A stretch of 64,000 bases of DNA from Allobosea sp. OK403 (GCF_900113835.1 NZ_FOQV01000002.1:682001-746000), one strand, 5' to 3'. Counted from the first letter of the stretch, positions 26,667 to 36,246 are shown. Translations and numbers: made by a program. The notes: generated from the sequence alone by a model not told the origin.

Positions 26667-27580
26667 TGCTGTCTTATGTCATCTTCACCCTGACGCTTTG
26701 CGGCATCTACGCCTTGCTCGCGCTCAGCCTCAACCTGATCTGGGGCGGGGTCGGCCTCGTCAATCTCGGCCTCGCCGGCTTCTTCGCGGTCGGCGCTTAT
26801 GCCTCCGCGATCGCGACGGGAGCCGGTGCGCCCGTGCTGATCGGCTGGGCGGCGGCGCTCATCGTCGGCGCGGTCGTCGGCCTCGTCGTCACCTTCGCAA
26901 CCTTACGCCTGCGCGACGACTATCTCGCCATCGTGACGCTCGGCTTCGCCGAGGTCATCCGCCTCGTTGCGCTGAACGAGCGCTGGCTGACCAAGGGCTC
27001 GGATGGCATCTCCGGCATCAAGGCCCCGCTCAAGGCCGAACTCGGCCTGCAGGGTTTCAGCGTCTTCTATCTCGGCCTCGTCACGCTCATCGTGCTCGTG
27101 ATCTGGGCGCTGCTGCGGCGGCTCGATCTCTCCCCTTACGGGCGCGCCATGAAGGCGATCCGCGAGGACCAGCAGCTCGCAGCCTTCGCCGGCAAGACCG
27201 TGCTGCGCTTCAAGCTCCAGGCCTTCGCGCTCTCGGCCGCGATCGCCGCGCTGTCGGGCGCGCTCTACGCGCATTTCCAGTCCTATATCTCACCGGACCA
27301 TTTCCAGCCGCTGATCACGATCTACATTTTCCTCGCAGTCACCGCCGGCGGCGTTGGCCGTCCCAGCGGAGCGGTGCTTGGCGCCTATCTCGTCGTGATC
27401 TTCCTGGAAGCGACGCGCTTTGCCACCGAATGGCTGCCCGGTCTCCAGCCCGTCCAGATCGCCTCTATGCGCGAGATGATGATCGGCGTCGCGCTGATCC
27501 TGGTGCTGCATCTACGCCCGCAAGGCATCATGCCTGAGCAAATTCCCAAGGCTCCTCGCCAACCTACGCCCACCGCCTGA
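26666..27580 (+). CDS. Branched-chain amino acid-type ABC permease (LivM-like)
   Basis: 304 residues, about eight to ten helices. LivM features are the N-terminal L-S-L-N-L-I-W-G-G-V-G-L-V-N-L-G, the cytoplasmic loop S-P-Y-G-R-A-M-K-A-I-R-E-D-Q-x-A-A-x-x-G-K and the end L-H-L-R-P-Q-G-I-M-P. It pairs with the LivH-like protein to form the membrane channel. Confidence 0.92.
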   Translation: MLSYVIFTLTLCGIYALLALSLNLIWGGVGLVNLGLAGFFAVGAYASAIATGAGAPVLIGWAAALIVGAVVGLVVTFATLRLRDDYLAIVTLGFAEVIRLVALNERWLTKGSDGISGIKAPLKAELGLQGFSVFYLGLVTLIVLVIWALLRRLDLSPYGRAMKAIREDQQLAAFAGKTVLRFKLQAFALSAAIAALSGALYAHFQSYISPDHFQPLITIYIFLAVTAGGVGRPSGAVLGAYLVVIFLEATRFATEWLPGLQPVQIASMREMMIGVALILVLHLRPQGIMPEQIPKAPRQPTPTA

Positions 27581-27592
27581 AAGCAGCCCATC

Positions 27593-28081
27593 ATGTCAGA
27601 CGATCTCGCCACCCTCTCGGCCCTGCTCAAGGAGCCGGGCCAGCCCGACACCGTGTTCAAGGCGTTCGACGCCATCGCCAAGCGCCTTGTCGGCCACGAG
27701 CTGTTCACGCTGCTCTATGTCGACGGCTCCGAGGTCGCGCGCATTTATTCCAACCGACCGGCCGAATATCCCGTCTCCGGCCGCAAGCCGATGGGCCCGA
27801 CGCCCTGGGGCAAGCATGTCATGGAGGGCCAGAAGCCCTATCTGGGCAAGGACAAGGCCGGCATCCGCTGGGCCTTCTTCGACCATGAGTTGATCGAGAG
27901 CATGGGGCTCGGCTCGGTCATCAACGTGCCCGCGATCTATGATGGCAAGGTCATCGGCACGATCAACCTGCTCGCGCCCGAGGGCCATTACCGCGAGGAG
28001 CATGTCGCTCCCATCGAGCGGCTCGCGCCGATGATCGTGCCCGGCTTCCTGGCCGCCCGCGCTGCCGCGCGCGCGCTCTGA
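27593..28081 (+). CDS. GAF domain-containing protein
   Basis: 162 residues, essentially one GAF domain. It starts A-L-L-K-E-P-G-Q-P-D-T-V-F-K-A-F-D-A-I-A, with central V-A-R-I-Y-S-N-R-P-A-E-Y-P-V-S-G-R-K-P and a closing V-I-N-V-P-A-I-Y-D-G-K-V-I-G-T-I-N-L-L. No output domain is attached. Stand-alone GAF proteins of this type appear next to amide and amino-acid catabolic genes and are presumed ligand sensors, but no activity is established. It lies 12 bases after livM and 29 bases before the amidohydrolase, so it is part of the operon. Confidence 0.85.
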   Translation: MSDDLATLSALLKEPGQPDTVFKAFDAIAKRLVGHELFTLLYVDGSEVARIYSNRPAEYPVSGRKPMGPTPWGKHVMEGQKPYLGKDKAGIRWAFFDHELIESMGLGSVINVPAIYDGKVIGTINLLAPEGHYREEHVAPIERLAPMIVPGFLAARAAARAL

Positions 28082-28110
28082 TACCCATCCTGCTCCAGCG
28101 GAGAACACCC

Positions 28111-29346
28111 GTGGCTTCCACCCTCTTCACCAATGCCCGCATCGTCGACGGCACCGCGCCCGAAGCGGGCGCTCCCGTCAGCGTCCTCGTCGAGGGCGGC
28201 ACCATCCGCGAGGTCGGCAAATCCGTGACTTCGGCCAAGGCCAAGGTTGTCGACCTCAAGGGCAAGACCCTGATGCCCGGCCTGATCGACGCCCATGTCC
28301 ATGTCGTCGCCGGCGTCGCCGATCTCGGCAAGAACGCCACCCTGCCGGATTCGCTCGTCACCGCCCGCTCCTTCGTGATCATGCGCGAGATGCTGCTGCG
28401 CGGCTTCACCACTGTGCGCGATGTCGGCGGCGCCGATTTCGGCCTGAAGCAGGCGACCGAGGAAGGCCATTTCCCGACGCCGCGCCTCGTCATCTCCGGC
28501 AAGGCGCTGAGCCAGACCGGCGGCCACGCCGATTTCCGCGGCCGCTATGATGACCGCGCGGCGGTAAGCGACCGCCATCGCCTCGGCGCACTCGGGCGCA
28601 TCTGCGACGGGCTCGACCAGGTTCGCCGCGCCGCACGCGAGGAAATGAAGGGCGGGGCCGATTTCATCAAGATCATGGCCAATGGCGGCTGCGCCTCGCC
28701 GACCGATCCGATCCATTTCCTCGGCTTCTCCGTCAGCGAGCTGGAGGCGATCGTCGAGGAGGCCAGGATGGCAGGGACCTACGTCTCCGCCCATGTCTAT
28801 ACCGACGAGGCGATCCGCCGCTGCGTCGAGGCCGGCGTGCACTCGCTTGAGCACTGCAACCTGATCCAGGCCGAGACCGCCAAGCTCGCAGCTTCGAAGG
28901 GCGCGGTCGCCGTGCCGACACTGGTGACCTATGACAAGCTCGTCAGCGATGGTCCCAAACTCGGCTTCCCGCCCGATTCCGTCGCCAAGGTCGATGTCGT
29001 CCGCTCCGCCGGCATGGAATCGCTCGCGATCATGAAGAAGGCCGGCCTCGCCATGGCCTATGGCAGCGACCTGCTCGGCGAGATGCATCGCTACCAGTCG
29101 GAGGAGTTCGTCATCCGCGGCCGCGCCTTGCCGGCCCATGAGGTGATCGCCTCGGCGACCCATATCGCCGCCAAGCTGCTCAAGCTCGAAGGCAAGATCG
29201 GCACGGTGGCGGCAGGCGCCCATGCCGACCTGATCGTCATCGATGGCGACCCGCTCAAGGATCTCTCGCTGCTGACGCGCCAGGGCAAGCACATGCCCTT
29301 GATCATGAAGGGCGGCGCCTTCGTGAAGCGCGCCAGCCTGAACTGA
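28111..29346 (+). CDS. Amidohydrolase (Xaa-Pro dipeptidase/imidazolonepropionase-like)
   Basis: 411 residues. Metal-dependent amidohydrolase fold with the metal pair D-A-H-V-H near residue 67, a likely carboxylated lysine in A-D-F-I-K-I-M, then histidines in S-A-H-V-Y and L-E-H-C-N, and the terminal aspartate in Y-G-S-D-L. This layout matches the Sgx9260/9355-type carboxypeptidases that release C-terminal residues from N-acyl or dipeptide substrates. The true substrate is unknown. A GTG start is used. It is the last gene of the liv-type operon and probably hydrolyses the imported compound. Confidence 0.85.
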   Translation: MASTLFTNARIVDGTAPEAGAPVSVLVEGGTIREVGKSVTSAKAKVVDLKGKTLMPGLIDAHVHVVAGVADLGKNATLPDSLVTARSFVIMREMLLRGFTTVRDVGGADFGLKQATEEGHFPTPRLVISGKALSQTGGHADFRGRYDDRAAVSDRHRLGALGRICDGLDQVRRAAREEMKGGADFIKIMANGGCASPTDPIHFLGFSVSELEAIVEEARMAGTYVSAHVYTDEAIRRCVEAGVHSLEHCNLIQAETAKLAASKGAVAVPTLVTYDKLVSDGPKLGFPPDSVAKVDVVRSAGMESLAIMKKAGLAMAYGSDLLGEMHRYQSEEFVIRGRALPAHEVIASATHIAAKLLKLEGKIGTVAAGAHADLIVIDGDPLKDLSLLTRQGKHMPLIMKGGAFVKRASLN

Positions 29347-29360
29347 GGCGAGCCGGCTAC

Positions 29361-29447
29361 CCGTCATTGCGAGCGCAACGAAGCAGTCCCGGAGGTTTCT
29401 CTCCTCGCCCCTGGATTGCTTCGTCGCTTTACTCCTCGCAATGACGG
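29361..29447. repeat. Palindromic repeat bounded by CCGTCATTGCGAG / CTCGCAATGACGG
   Basis: 87-base element whose ends are exact complements; internal AACGAAGCA and TGCTTCGTC also pair. Repeats with CGTCATTGCGAG ends are widespread in proteobacterial intergenic DNA. It lies in the 246-base gap after the amidohydrolase and could also end transcription. Confidence 0.85.
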
Positions 29448-29592
29448 AAAGGGCTTGCCTGCAAAATAGACCTGCCTGCTAAAGCGGCGACCCCATGCAT
29501 AATCGCGCAGGCATCTGACCAGAATTGAACCTTGGCCCCCATGGGCCTTGCGTGCTTACCTGCCGCCTCGCTGCAATGATCGAGGAACCGTC

Positions 29593-31092
29593 ATGTCGCC
29601 CCGCATCGCCTTTGGCGGTTTCTTGCACGAGACCAACACCTTCGCGCCGAGCAAGGCCTCGATCGAGCATTTCATCCAGGGCGGCGGCTGGCCCTCCCTT
29701 GCGCGCGGCGACGACATCTTCGCCGCCGTGCACAACGTCAATGTCGGCGCCGCCGGCTTTGTCGAGAAGGCCAAGGCGCTCGGCTGGGAGATGGTGCCGA
29801 CGCTGTGGTGCGCCGCCAGCCCCTCGGCCCATGTCACGGCAGACGCCTTCGAGACCCTGCTGAACGAATTGGTCGAACGCATCAGCGCCGCATTGCCTGT
29901 TGACGGGGTCTATCTCGATTTGCACGGCGCCATGGTCAGCGAGGCCTATCCCGATGGCGAGGGCGAAACCCTGCGCCGGGTGCGCGCCGCGATCGGCCCC
30001 GACATCCCTCTCGTCGCCAGCCTCGACCTGCACGGCAACATCACGCAGCTGATGATGGATTCGGCCGACGGGCTCGTCGCCTACCGCACCTATCCGCATA
30101 TCGACATGGCCGAGACCGGCAGCCGCGCCACGACCTATCTGGCAAAGCTGATCGGCACTAGGACGCGCCATGCCAAGGCCTTCCGCCAGGTGCCCTATCT
30201 GATCCCGATCGCCTGGCAGGCGACAGCGATGGAGCCCTGCAAGACGATCTATGCCGAGCTCGCGGCGCTGGAAGGCGAGAGCGTGCCGACGCTCTCTTTC
30301 CTGCCCGGCTTTCCCGCCGCCGATTTCGCCGATTGCGGCGCGACCGTGCTGGCCTATGGCGCAACGCAAGCCGATGCCGACCGCGCGGCCGATGCCGTCT
30401 TCGCCCGGGTGATGGCGAGCGAAGCCGCCTTCAAGGGCAAGGTCTTCCAGCCCGATGAGGGCGTACTGGAGGCGATGCGGCTGGCAGAGGGAGCCTCGAA
30501 ACCGATCGTCATTGCCGACACCCAGGACAATCCCGGCGCCGGCGGCGATTCCGACACGATGGGGATGGCGCGGGCGCTGGTGCGCAATGGCGCGCAGCGC
30601 GCCGCAATCGGTGTGATCGTCGATCCCGCGGCGGCAGCCGCAGCGCACAAGGCCGGCGTCGGCGCCACGATCACGCTCTCGCTCGGCGCCAAGTCCGGCA
30701 TCCCCGGCGATGTCCCGCTCGAGGGCGAGTTCGTGGTCGAGCAATTGTCGGAAGGGCGCTTCGTTGCACCCGGCCCGTTCTATGGCGGCTCGCGCATCAA
30801 TCTCGGCCCCTGCGCGGCGTTGCGTATCGGCGGCGTGCGCATCGTCGTCGGGTCGCGCAAGGCGCAGATGGCCGATCAGGCGATGTATCGCCAGGTCGGC
30901 ATCGAGCCGACCGAGCAGGCGATCCTGGTCAACAAAAGCTCGGTGCATTTCCGCGCCGATTTCGAGCCGATCGCCCAGACGATCCTGGTCTGCGCCGCGC
31001 CCGGCCCGATGCCGGTCGATCCCTCAGTCCTGCCGTGGAAGCATCTGCGCCCCGGCATCCGCACCGCGCCGCTCGGCCCCGTCTTCGGCTGA
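29593..31092 (+). CDS. M81-family metallopeptidase (MlrC-like)
   Basis: 499 residues, matching the MlrC family named for the last step of microcystin-LR breakdown. Diagnostic motifs are the N-terminal G-G-F-L-H-E-T-N-T-F, the zinc-site Y-L-D-L-H-G-A-M-V and S-L-D-L-H-G-N-I-T, and D-N-P-G-A-G-G-D-S-D-T in the C-terminal domain. Homologues are far more widespread than microcystin degraders and sit in peptide and amide utilisation clusters. Here the gene leads a block with two M20 peptidases and a dipeptide-type ABC transporter. The start at 29593 follows GAGGAA. Confidence 0.9.
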   Translation: MSPRIAFGGFLHETNTFAPSKASIEHFIQGGGWPSLARGDDIFAAVHNVNVGAAGFVEKAKALGWEMVPTLWCAASPSAHVTADAFETLLNELVERISAALPVDGVYLDLHGAMVSEAYPDGEGETLRRVRAAIGPDIPLVASLDLHGNITQLMMDSADGLVAYRTYPHIDMAETGSRATTYLAKLIGTRTRHAKAFRQVPYLIPIAWQATAMEPCKTIYAELAALEGESVPTLSFLPGFPAADFADCGATVLAYGATQADADRAADAVFARVMASEAAFKGKVFQPDEGVLEAMRLAEGASKPIVIADTQDNPGAGGDSDTMGMARALVRNGAQRAAIGVIVDPAAAAAAHKAGVGATITLSLGAKSGIPGDVPLEGEFVVEQLSEGRFVAPGPFYGGSRINLGPCAALRIGGVRIVVGSRKAQMADQAMYRQVGIEPTEQAILVNKSSVHFRADFEPIAQTILVCAAPGPMPVDPSVLPWKHLRPGIRTAPLGPVFG

Positions 31093-31115
31093 TCCTCGTC
31101 CTTCGGAGTTAGTTC

Positions 31116-32276
31116 ATGCCCACCCTGCCCCAGATCGAAGCCTTCAAGGACGACCTCGTCGCGATCCGCCGCGATATCCACGCCCATCCCGAGATCGGCT
31201 TCGAGGAGGTCCGCACTTCGGGCATCGTCGCCGAGAAGCTCGCATCCTGGGGCATCGAGGTGCATCCCGGCATCGGCAAGACCGGCGTGGTCGGCATCCT
31301 CCAGGGCAAGGGCGGACCGGGCAGGCGCATCGGCCTGCGCGCCGACATGGACGCGCTGCCGATGGAAGAGACCACCAACCTGCCCTTCCGCTCGACCATT
31401 CCCGGCCGCTTCCATGGCTGCGGCCATGACGGCCACACCACGATGCTGCTCGGCGCGGCGCGTTATCTCTCGGAGAATCGCGATTTCACCGGCACGGCGG
31501 TGTTCGTGTTCCAGCCGGCCGAGGAAGGCCTGGGCGGCGCCCGCGCCATGCTCGCCGACAAGCTGTTCGAGCGCTTCCCTTGCGACGAGATCTACGGGCT
31601 GCACAACGCCCCCAATCTCGACCCCGGGCAGATCGCCGTCTTTCCCGGCCCGGCCATGGCCGGCGCCGACTTCTTCGACATCAAGATCACCGGCCGGGGC
31701 AGCCATGGCGCCATGCCCCATGTCGGGCGCGATCCGGTCATCGTCGCCATCTCACTGGCAGCGGCGCTGCAGACCATCGTCAGCCGCAATGCCGATCCGC
31801 GCGAAGCTGCCGTGCTCTCGATCACGCAGATCCATGCCGGCTCCGCCTATAACGTCATCCCCGAGGAGGCGGCGCTCGCCGGCACCATCCGCACCTTCTC
31901 GCCCGACATCGCCAAGCTGATCCGCGAGCGCATGCGCGAGATCGCGGCCGGCATGGCACTGACCTTCGGCGTCCAGATCGATGTCGAGATCCGCGACATC
32001 TTCGACGTGCTGGTCAATCACGGCCCGCAGGCCGAGGCCGCAGCCAAGGTCGCCGCCGAGATCGTCGGCGCCGATAATGTGCTGACCGAGGTCAAGCCGA
32101 TCATGGGCAGCGAGGATTTCGCCGACATGCTGCGCGCGGTGCCCGGCGCCTATTGCTGGGTCGGCCATGCCGGCAACGTGCCGGTGCACAACCCCTCCTT
32201 CATCCTCGACGATGGCATCCTGCCGGTGGGCGCGAGCCTGCTCGCGCGCCTCGTCGAAACGCGACTGGCCGCCTGA
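31116..32276 (+). CDS. M20-family amidohydrolase (aminoacylase/hippurate hydrolase-like)
   Basis: 386 residues. M20D features: R-R-D-I-H-A-H-P-E-I-G-F-E-E at the start, G-L-R-A-D-M-D-A-L-P, the metal site H-G-C-G-H-D-G-H, catalytic E-E-G-L-G-G-A, the dimer-domain G-S-H-G-A-M-P-H and G-S-E-D-F near the end. Enzymes of this type cleave N-acyl amino acids or amide conjugates in the cytoplasm. It is 23 bases downstream of the MlrC-like gene and ends 2 bases before the next gene. Confidence 0.92.
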   Translation: MPTLPQIEAFKDDLVAIRRDIHAHPEIGFEEVRTSGIVAEKLASWGIEVHPGIGKTGVVGILQGKGGPGRRIGLRADMDALPMEETTNLPFRSTIPGRFHGCGHDGHTTMLLGAARYLSENRDFTGTAVFVFQPAEEGLGGARAMLADKLFERFPCDEIYGLHNAPNLDPGQIAVFPGPAMAGADFFDIKITGRGSHGAMPHVGRDPVIVAISLAAALQTIVSRNADPREAAVLSITQIHAGSAYNVIPEEAALAGTIRTFSPDIAKLIRERMREIAAGMALTFGVQIDVEIRDIFDVLVNHGPQAEAAAKVAAEIVGADNVLTEVKPIMGSEDFADMLRAVPGAYCWVGHAGNVPVHNPSFILDDGILPVGASLLARLVETRLAA

Positions 32277-32278
32277 TC

Positions 32279-33415
32279 ATGTCCTTCGACACGCTGACCT
32301 TCGACACCGACGCGATGCTCGCCGGCCTGAAGCGCTGGATCGAATGCGAGAGCCCAACCTTCGATGTCGCGGCCGTGAACCGGATGATGGATCTCGTCGC
32401 CAACGATCTCGCGGCCGTCGGCGCGACCGTGACCCGCATTCCCGGCCCGCCGGGCCTGGGCGATTGCGTGCGCGGCGACTTCCCCCATCCCAGGCGCGGC
32501 GAACCCGGCATCCTGGTGATGTCGCATCTCGACACCGTGCATCCCATCGGAACGCTGAAGGCCTTGCCCTTCCGGCGCGAAGGCACGCGCTGCTACGGGC
32601 CGGGCATCCTCGACATGAAAGGCGGCGCCTATGCCGGCCTGCAGGCGATCGTGGCGCTGGCCAAGGCCGGCATCGAGACGCCGCTGCCGGTCAGCGTGCT
32701 CTATACCAGCGACGAGGAGATCGGCAGCCCCGGCACGCGCGAGCTGATCATGCAGCATGCCGGCCAGCACCGTTACATCCTGGTTCCCGAGCCCGGCCGC
32801 CCTGGCAACGGCGTCGTCACCGGCCGCTACGCCATCGCCAGGTTCAACCTGCTCGCCGAGGGCCGGCCGAGCCATGCCGGTTCGCGCCTGAAGGACGGCC
32901 GCTCCGCCATCAACATGATGGCGCGCCAGCTCATCGCCATCGAGGAGATGACGGGCGACGACTGCACCTTCAGCGTCGGCGTGATCTCGGGTGGACAATG
33001 GGTCAATTGCGTGCCGACCACCTGCCGGGCCGAGGCGCTCAGCATGGCCAAAAGGCAGTCCGACCTCGACCGTGGCGTCGAGCGCATGCTGGCCCTCTCG
33101 ACCAAGAATGCCGACGGCACGCGCTTCACCGTCACGCGCGGCGTCACCCGCCCGGTCTGGGAGCCGGACGCGGGAACGCTGAAGCTCTATGAGCTTGCGC
33201 GCGGCATCGCCGGCGAACTCGGCTGGGAACTCGAGCATGGCTCGGCCGGTGGCGGCTCGGACGCGAATTTTACCGGGGCGGCCGGCATTCCCTCGCTCGA
33301 TGGGCTCGGCCTGCTCGGCGCCGGCTACCACACGCTGGAGGAGCATATCGAGGTCGACAGCCTGGCCCAGCGCACCCGCCTGATGGCCGGGCTGCTGACG
33401 CGGCTTTCGGCCTGA
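32279..33415 (+). CDS. M20-family carboxypeptidase (CPG2/glutamate carboxypeptidase-like)
   Basis: 378 residues. M-S-H-L-D-T-V-H-P supplies the first metal His and catalytic Asp. G-P-G-I-L-D-M-K-G-G gives the bridging Asp, T-S-D-E-E-I-G-S the catalytic glutamate pair, and G-Y-H-T-L-E-E-H the last His. The order and spacing match carboxypeptidase G2-type enzymes, which remove C-terminal glutamate or similar residues. It follows the previous M20 gene with a 2-base gap, hence the same transcript. A GC hairpin at 33431 follows the stop. Confidence 0.9.
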   Translation: MSFDTLTFDTDAMLAGLKRWIECESPTFDVAAVNRMMDLVANDLAAVGATVTRIPGPPGLGDCVRGDFPHPRRGEPGILVMSHLDTVHPIGTLKALPFRREGTRCYGPGILDMKGGAYAGLQAIVALAKAGIETPLPVSVLYTSDEEIGSPGTRELIMQHAGQHRYILVPEPGRPGNGVVTGRYAIARFNLLAEGRPSHAGSRLKDGRSAINMMARQLIAIEEMTGDDCTFSVGVISGGQWVNCVPTTCRAEALSMAKRQSDLDRGVERMLALSTKNADGTRFTVTRGVTRPVWEPDAGTLKLYELARGIAGELGWELEHGSAGGGSDANFTGAAGIPSLDGLGLLGAGYHTLEEHIEVDSLAQRTRLMAGLLTRLSA

Positions 33416-33430
33416 GCGCGATTGACAGAG

Positions 33431-33449
33431 GCTCCCGTTTCGCGGGAGC
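33431..33449 (+). terminator. Short hairpin after the M20 block
   Basis: GCTCCCG and CGGGAGC pair around TTTCG, 16 bases past the stop; only two T follow. Probable weak terminator of the M81-M20-M20 transcript. Confidence 0.4.
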
Positions 33450-33538
33450 TTCCCGGCCTGCCTATGGCATGGCCCCTGCATACGCAGGCCAACGGATCGG
33501 GACGCACAAGAACACGAACGCACCAAGTCACGACCAGC

Positions 33539-33645
33539 TAGAGCGTTTTCGAGCGAAGTGGACGCCGGTTCGCGTGAAGAAAACGCGTTAAGACAAAGTG
33601 CTAGAGCAATTGAACGATCCAATTGGATCGGAAATCACTCTAGAT
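33539..33645. repeat. Dispersed intergenic repeat, family A (copy 3, full length)
   Basis: TAGAGCGTTTTCGAGCGAAGTGG through GAAAACGCGTTAAGACAAAGTG, followed by the GATCCAATTGGATC module, ending CTCTAGA. This is the longest intact copy and sits between the M20 gene and the peptide-binding protein gene. Confidence 0.85.
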
Positions 33646-33694
33646 CACGATCAGCGAAATAACCGCCCGAATGGGTCAGAGGGGAGATCAGTGC

Positions 33695-35278
33695 ATGATG
33701 TCGCGTTGGAAGATCATCACGGCGGCCGCCGCGCTGCTAGCCGGAAGCAGTGTTCTCTCCGGGGGCTTCTCGGCCCAGGCGCAGACGCTGAAAGTCGTCA
33801 TGCATTCCGATGTGAAGATCGTCGATCCGATCTGGACCACGGCCTATATCGTCCGCAACCACGGCTACATGATCTACGACACCCTCTTCGCCCTCGACGA
33901 GAAGGGCGATGTGAAGCCGCAGATGGTCGACACCTATACGGAGTCGCCGGACAAGCTGACCTACAAGTTCACGCTGCGCGACGGCCTGCTCTGGCATGAC
34001 GGCAAGCCGGTCACGGCGGAAGACTGCGTCGCCTCGATCAAGCGCTGGGCGGCGCGGGACCCTATCGGCCAGAAGCTGATGTCCTTCGTCGACGCGATGG
34101 CGATCGACGATGCCAAGAGCTTCACGGTGAAGCTGAAGTCGCCGACCGGCCTGCTGATCTTCGGGCTCGGCAAGCCGTCCTCGAACGTGCCCTTCATGAT
34201 GCCCAAGCGCGTCGCGGAGACCGACCCCAACACGCAGATCTCGGAGTTCATCGGTTCAGGGCCCTTCGTCCTGAAGACCGACGAATGGAAGCCGGGCGAC
34301 AAGATCGTCTACACCAAGTTCAAGGACTACAAGCCACGCGCCGAGCCGGCCTCGGGCCTCGCCGGCGGCAAGGTCGCCAAGCTCGATCGCATCGAGTGGC
34401 TGGCGATCTCCGACCAGCAGCAGGCGGTCAACGCCCTGCTCGCCGGCGAGATCGACATGATCGAGCAACCCTCCTTCGACCTGATCCCGCTGCTCAAGAG
34501 CGACAAGTCGATCAAGCTGATCGACTATAATCCGCTCGGCCTGCAATACACGCTGCGGCCTAACCACACGATCAAGCCCTTCGACAATCCCAAGATCCGG
34601 CAGGCGCTGACCTATGCGCTGAACCAGAAGGATTTCCTCGAGGCGGTCGTCGGCAACCCCGACTACTACAAGACCTGCAAGGCCATGTTCATCTGCGGCT
34701 CGCCTCTCGCGACAGAAGCTGGGATGGACGGATTGCTGGAGTCCAACTTCAAGAAATCGCAGGAGCTCCTGAAGGAGGCCGGCTATGACGGCACGCCGGT
34801 CGTGCTGCTGCATTCGACCGATCTGCAGTCGCTGACCAACCTGGCGCCCGTCGCCAAGCAATTGATGGAAAAGGGCGGCTTCAAGGTCGACATGCAGTCC
34901 TCGGACTGGCAGTCGGTGGTCGCCCGCCGCGTGCGCAAGACCCCCGTGGCGGAAGGCGGCTGGAACGCCATGCTGACCGCCTGGGTCTCGGCCGACGTGC
35001 TCAACCCGGTCATGGCCGGCTTCTTCAATGCGAGCTGCGACAAGGCCGCCTTTGGTTGGCCCTGCGACGAGCAGATGGAGAAGCTGCGCGACGATTTCGC
35101 TCGCGAGACCGACCCGGCCAAGCAGAAGGCGATCGTCGAAGCCGTGCAAATGCGTTGGCGCGAGGTTGTGACCCACGTCCATCTCGGCCAATACACGGTG
35201 CCGATCGCGACCCGCCCCAACATCAGCGGAATCCTGACGGCGGCAGCGCCGGTGTTCTGGAACGTCGAGAAGAAGTGA
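33695..35278 (+). CDS. ABC transporter substrate-binding protein, family 5 (DppA/OppA type)
   Basis: 527 residues with a Sec signal peptide (hydrophobic to about residue 30, ending A-Q-A). The family 5 core is recognised from G-Y-M-I-Y-D-T-L-F-A-L-D, Y-K-F-T-L-R-D-G-L-L-W-H-D-G-K-P-V-T-A-E-D, G-S-G-P-F-V-L and N-P-K-I-R-Q-A-L-T-Y-A-L. It binds peptides or other bulky amides in the periplasm. GGGGAGA lies 7 bases before the ATG at 33695. It is the first gene of a complete importer (permeases at 35305 and 36243, ATPase at 37166). A paralogue without its own permease is at 49503. Confidence 0.92.
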   Translation: MMSRWKIITAAAALLAGSSVLSGGFSAQAQTLKVVMHSDVKIVDPIWTTAYIVRNHGYMIYDTLFALDEKGDVKPQMVDTYTESPDKLTYKFTLRDGLLWHDGKPVTAEDCVASIKRWAARDPIGQKLMSFVDAMAIDDAKSFTVKLKSPTGLLIFGLGKPSSNVPFMMPKRVAETDPNTQISEFIGSGPFVLKTDEWKPGDKIVYTKFKDYKPRAEPASGLAGGKVAKLDRIEWLAISDQQQAVNALLAGEIDMIEQPSFDLIPLLKSDKSIKLIDYNPLGLQYTLRPNHTIKPFDNPKIRQALTYALNQKDFLEAVVGNPDYYKTCKAMFICGSPLATEAGMDGLLESNFKKSQELLKEAGYDGTPVVLLHSTDLQSLTNLAPVAKQLMEKGGFKVDMQSSDWQSVVARRVRKTPVAEGGWNAMLTAWVSADVLNPVMAGFFNASCDKAAFGWPCDEQMEKLRDDFARETDPAKQKAIVEAVQMRWREVVTHVHLGQYTVPIATRPNISGILTAAAPVFWNVEKK

Positions 35279-35304
35279 GGCGTCCGAACTGACAGGCTAG
35301 CTTC

Positions 35305-36246
35305 ATGCTCGGCTACATCCTGCGCCGCCTGCTCGCGACGATTCCCGTTCTGGGGATCGTCGCCGTGCTGGTCTTCCTGATGCTGCGCCTCACGCCAGGC
35401 GACCCCGCCGCGGTCATCGCCGGCGACAATGCGACGACCGCGCAGATCGAGGCGATCCGCGCCAAGCTCGGCCTCGACCAACCGATCATCACCCAGTTTG
35501 GCATCTGGGCCGGCAATCTGCTGCATGGCAATCTCGGCGAGAGCTTCTTCTTCAAGAAGACCATCGGCGAATTGATCCTGGGGCGCATCGAGCCGACGCT
35601 TTCGCTCGCCTTCGCCACCATGCTGATCGCGGTCTGCGTCGCGATTCCGCTCGGCGTGCTCGCAGCCTACAAGCACGGCTCCTGGATCGACCGGGTCGTG
35701 ATGGGCTTCTCGGTGCTCGGCTTCTCGGTGCCGGTCTTCGTCATCGGCTACCTCCTGATCTACGTCTTCGCGATCACGCTGGGTTGGTTTCCCGTCCAGG
35801 GCTATCAGCCGATCTCCGGCGGCTTTGGCGGCTTCATCCAGCGCCTGATCCTGCCGGCGGTGACGCTGTCGGTGATCTACATCGCCCTCATCGCCCGGAT
35901 GACGCGGGCCAGCGTGCTGGAAGTGCTGAGCGAGGATTATATCCGCACCGCCCGCGCCAAGGGCCAGGTCGAGAGCAAGATCCTGTTCCGGCACGCGCTC
36001 AAGAACGCCGCCGTGCCGATCGTCACCGTGGTCGGCATCGGCATCGCGCTCCTGATCGGCGGCGTGGTCGTCACCGAGAGCGTGTTCGCGATACCGGGCC
36101 TCGGGCGCCTCACCGTCGATGCGGTGCTCGCGCGCGACTACCCGACGATCCAGGCCGTGATCCTGCTGTTCTCCGTCGTTTATGTCGCGATCAATCTCGG
36201 CATCGACCTGGCCTACTGCCTCTTCGATCCGAGGATCAAATATTGA
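35305..36246 (+). CDS. ABC permease, dipeptide/oligopeptide type (DppB-like)
   Basis: 313 residues, about six helices. The N-terminus Y-I-L-R-R-L-L-A-T-I-P-V and L-R-L-T-P-G-D-P-A are classic DppB/OppB, and the EAA loop E-D-Y-I-R-T-A-R-A-K-G binds the ATPase. It overlaps the next gene by 4 bases. Confidence 0.93.
   Translation: MLGYILRRLLATIPVLGIVAVLVFLMLRLTPGDPAAVIAGDNATTAQIEAIRAKLGLDQPIITQFGIWAGNLLHGNLGESFFFKKTIGELILGRIEPTLSLAFATMLIAVCVAIPLGVLAAYKHGSWIDRVVMGFSVLGFSVPVFVIGYLLIYVFAITLGWFPVQGYQPISGGFGGFIQRLILPAVTLSVIYIALIARMTRASVLEVLSEDYIRTARAKGQVESKILFRHALKNAAVPIVTVVGIGIALLIGGVVVTESVFAIPGLGRLTVDAVLARDYPTIQAVILLFSVVYVAINLGIDLAYCLFDPRIKY

Noticed and set aside
29593..31092. Microcystin degradation gene (mlrC) in the strict sense
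   Set aside because: The family match is good, but mlrA and mlrB are absent and M81 homologues are common in bacteria that do not degrade microcystin.
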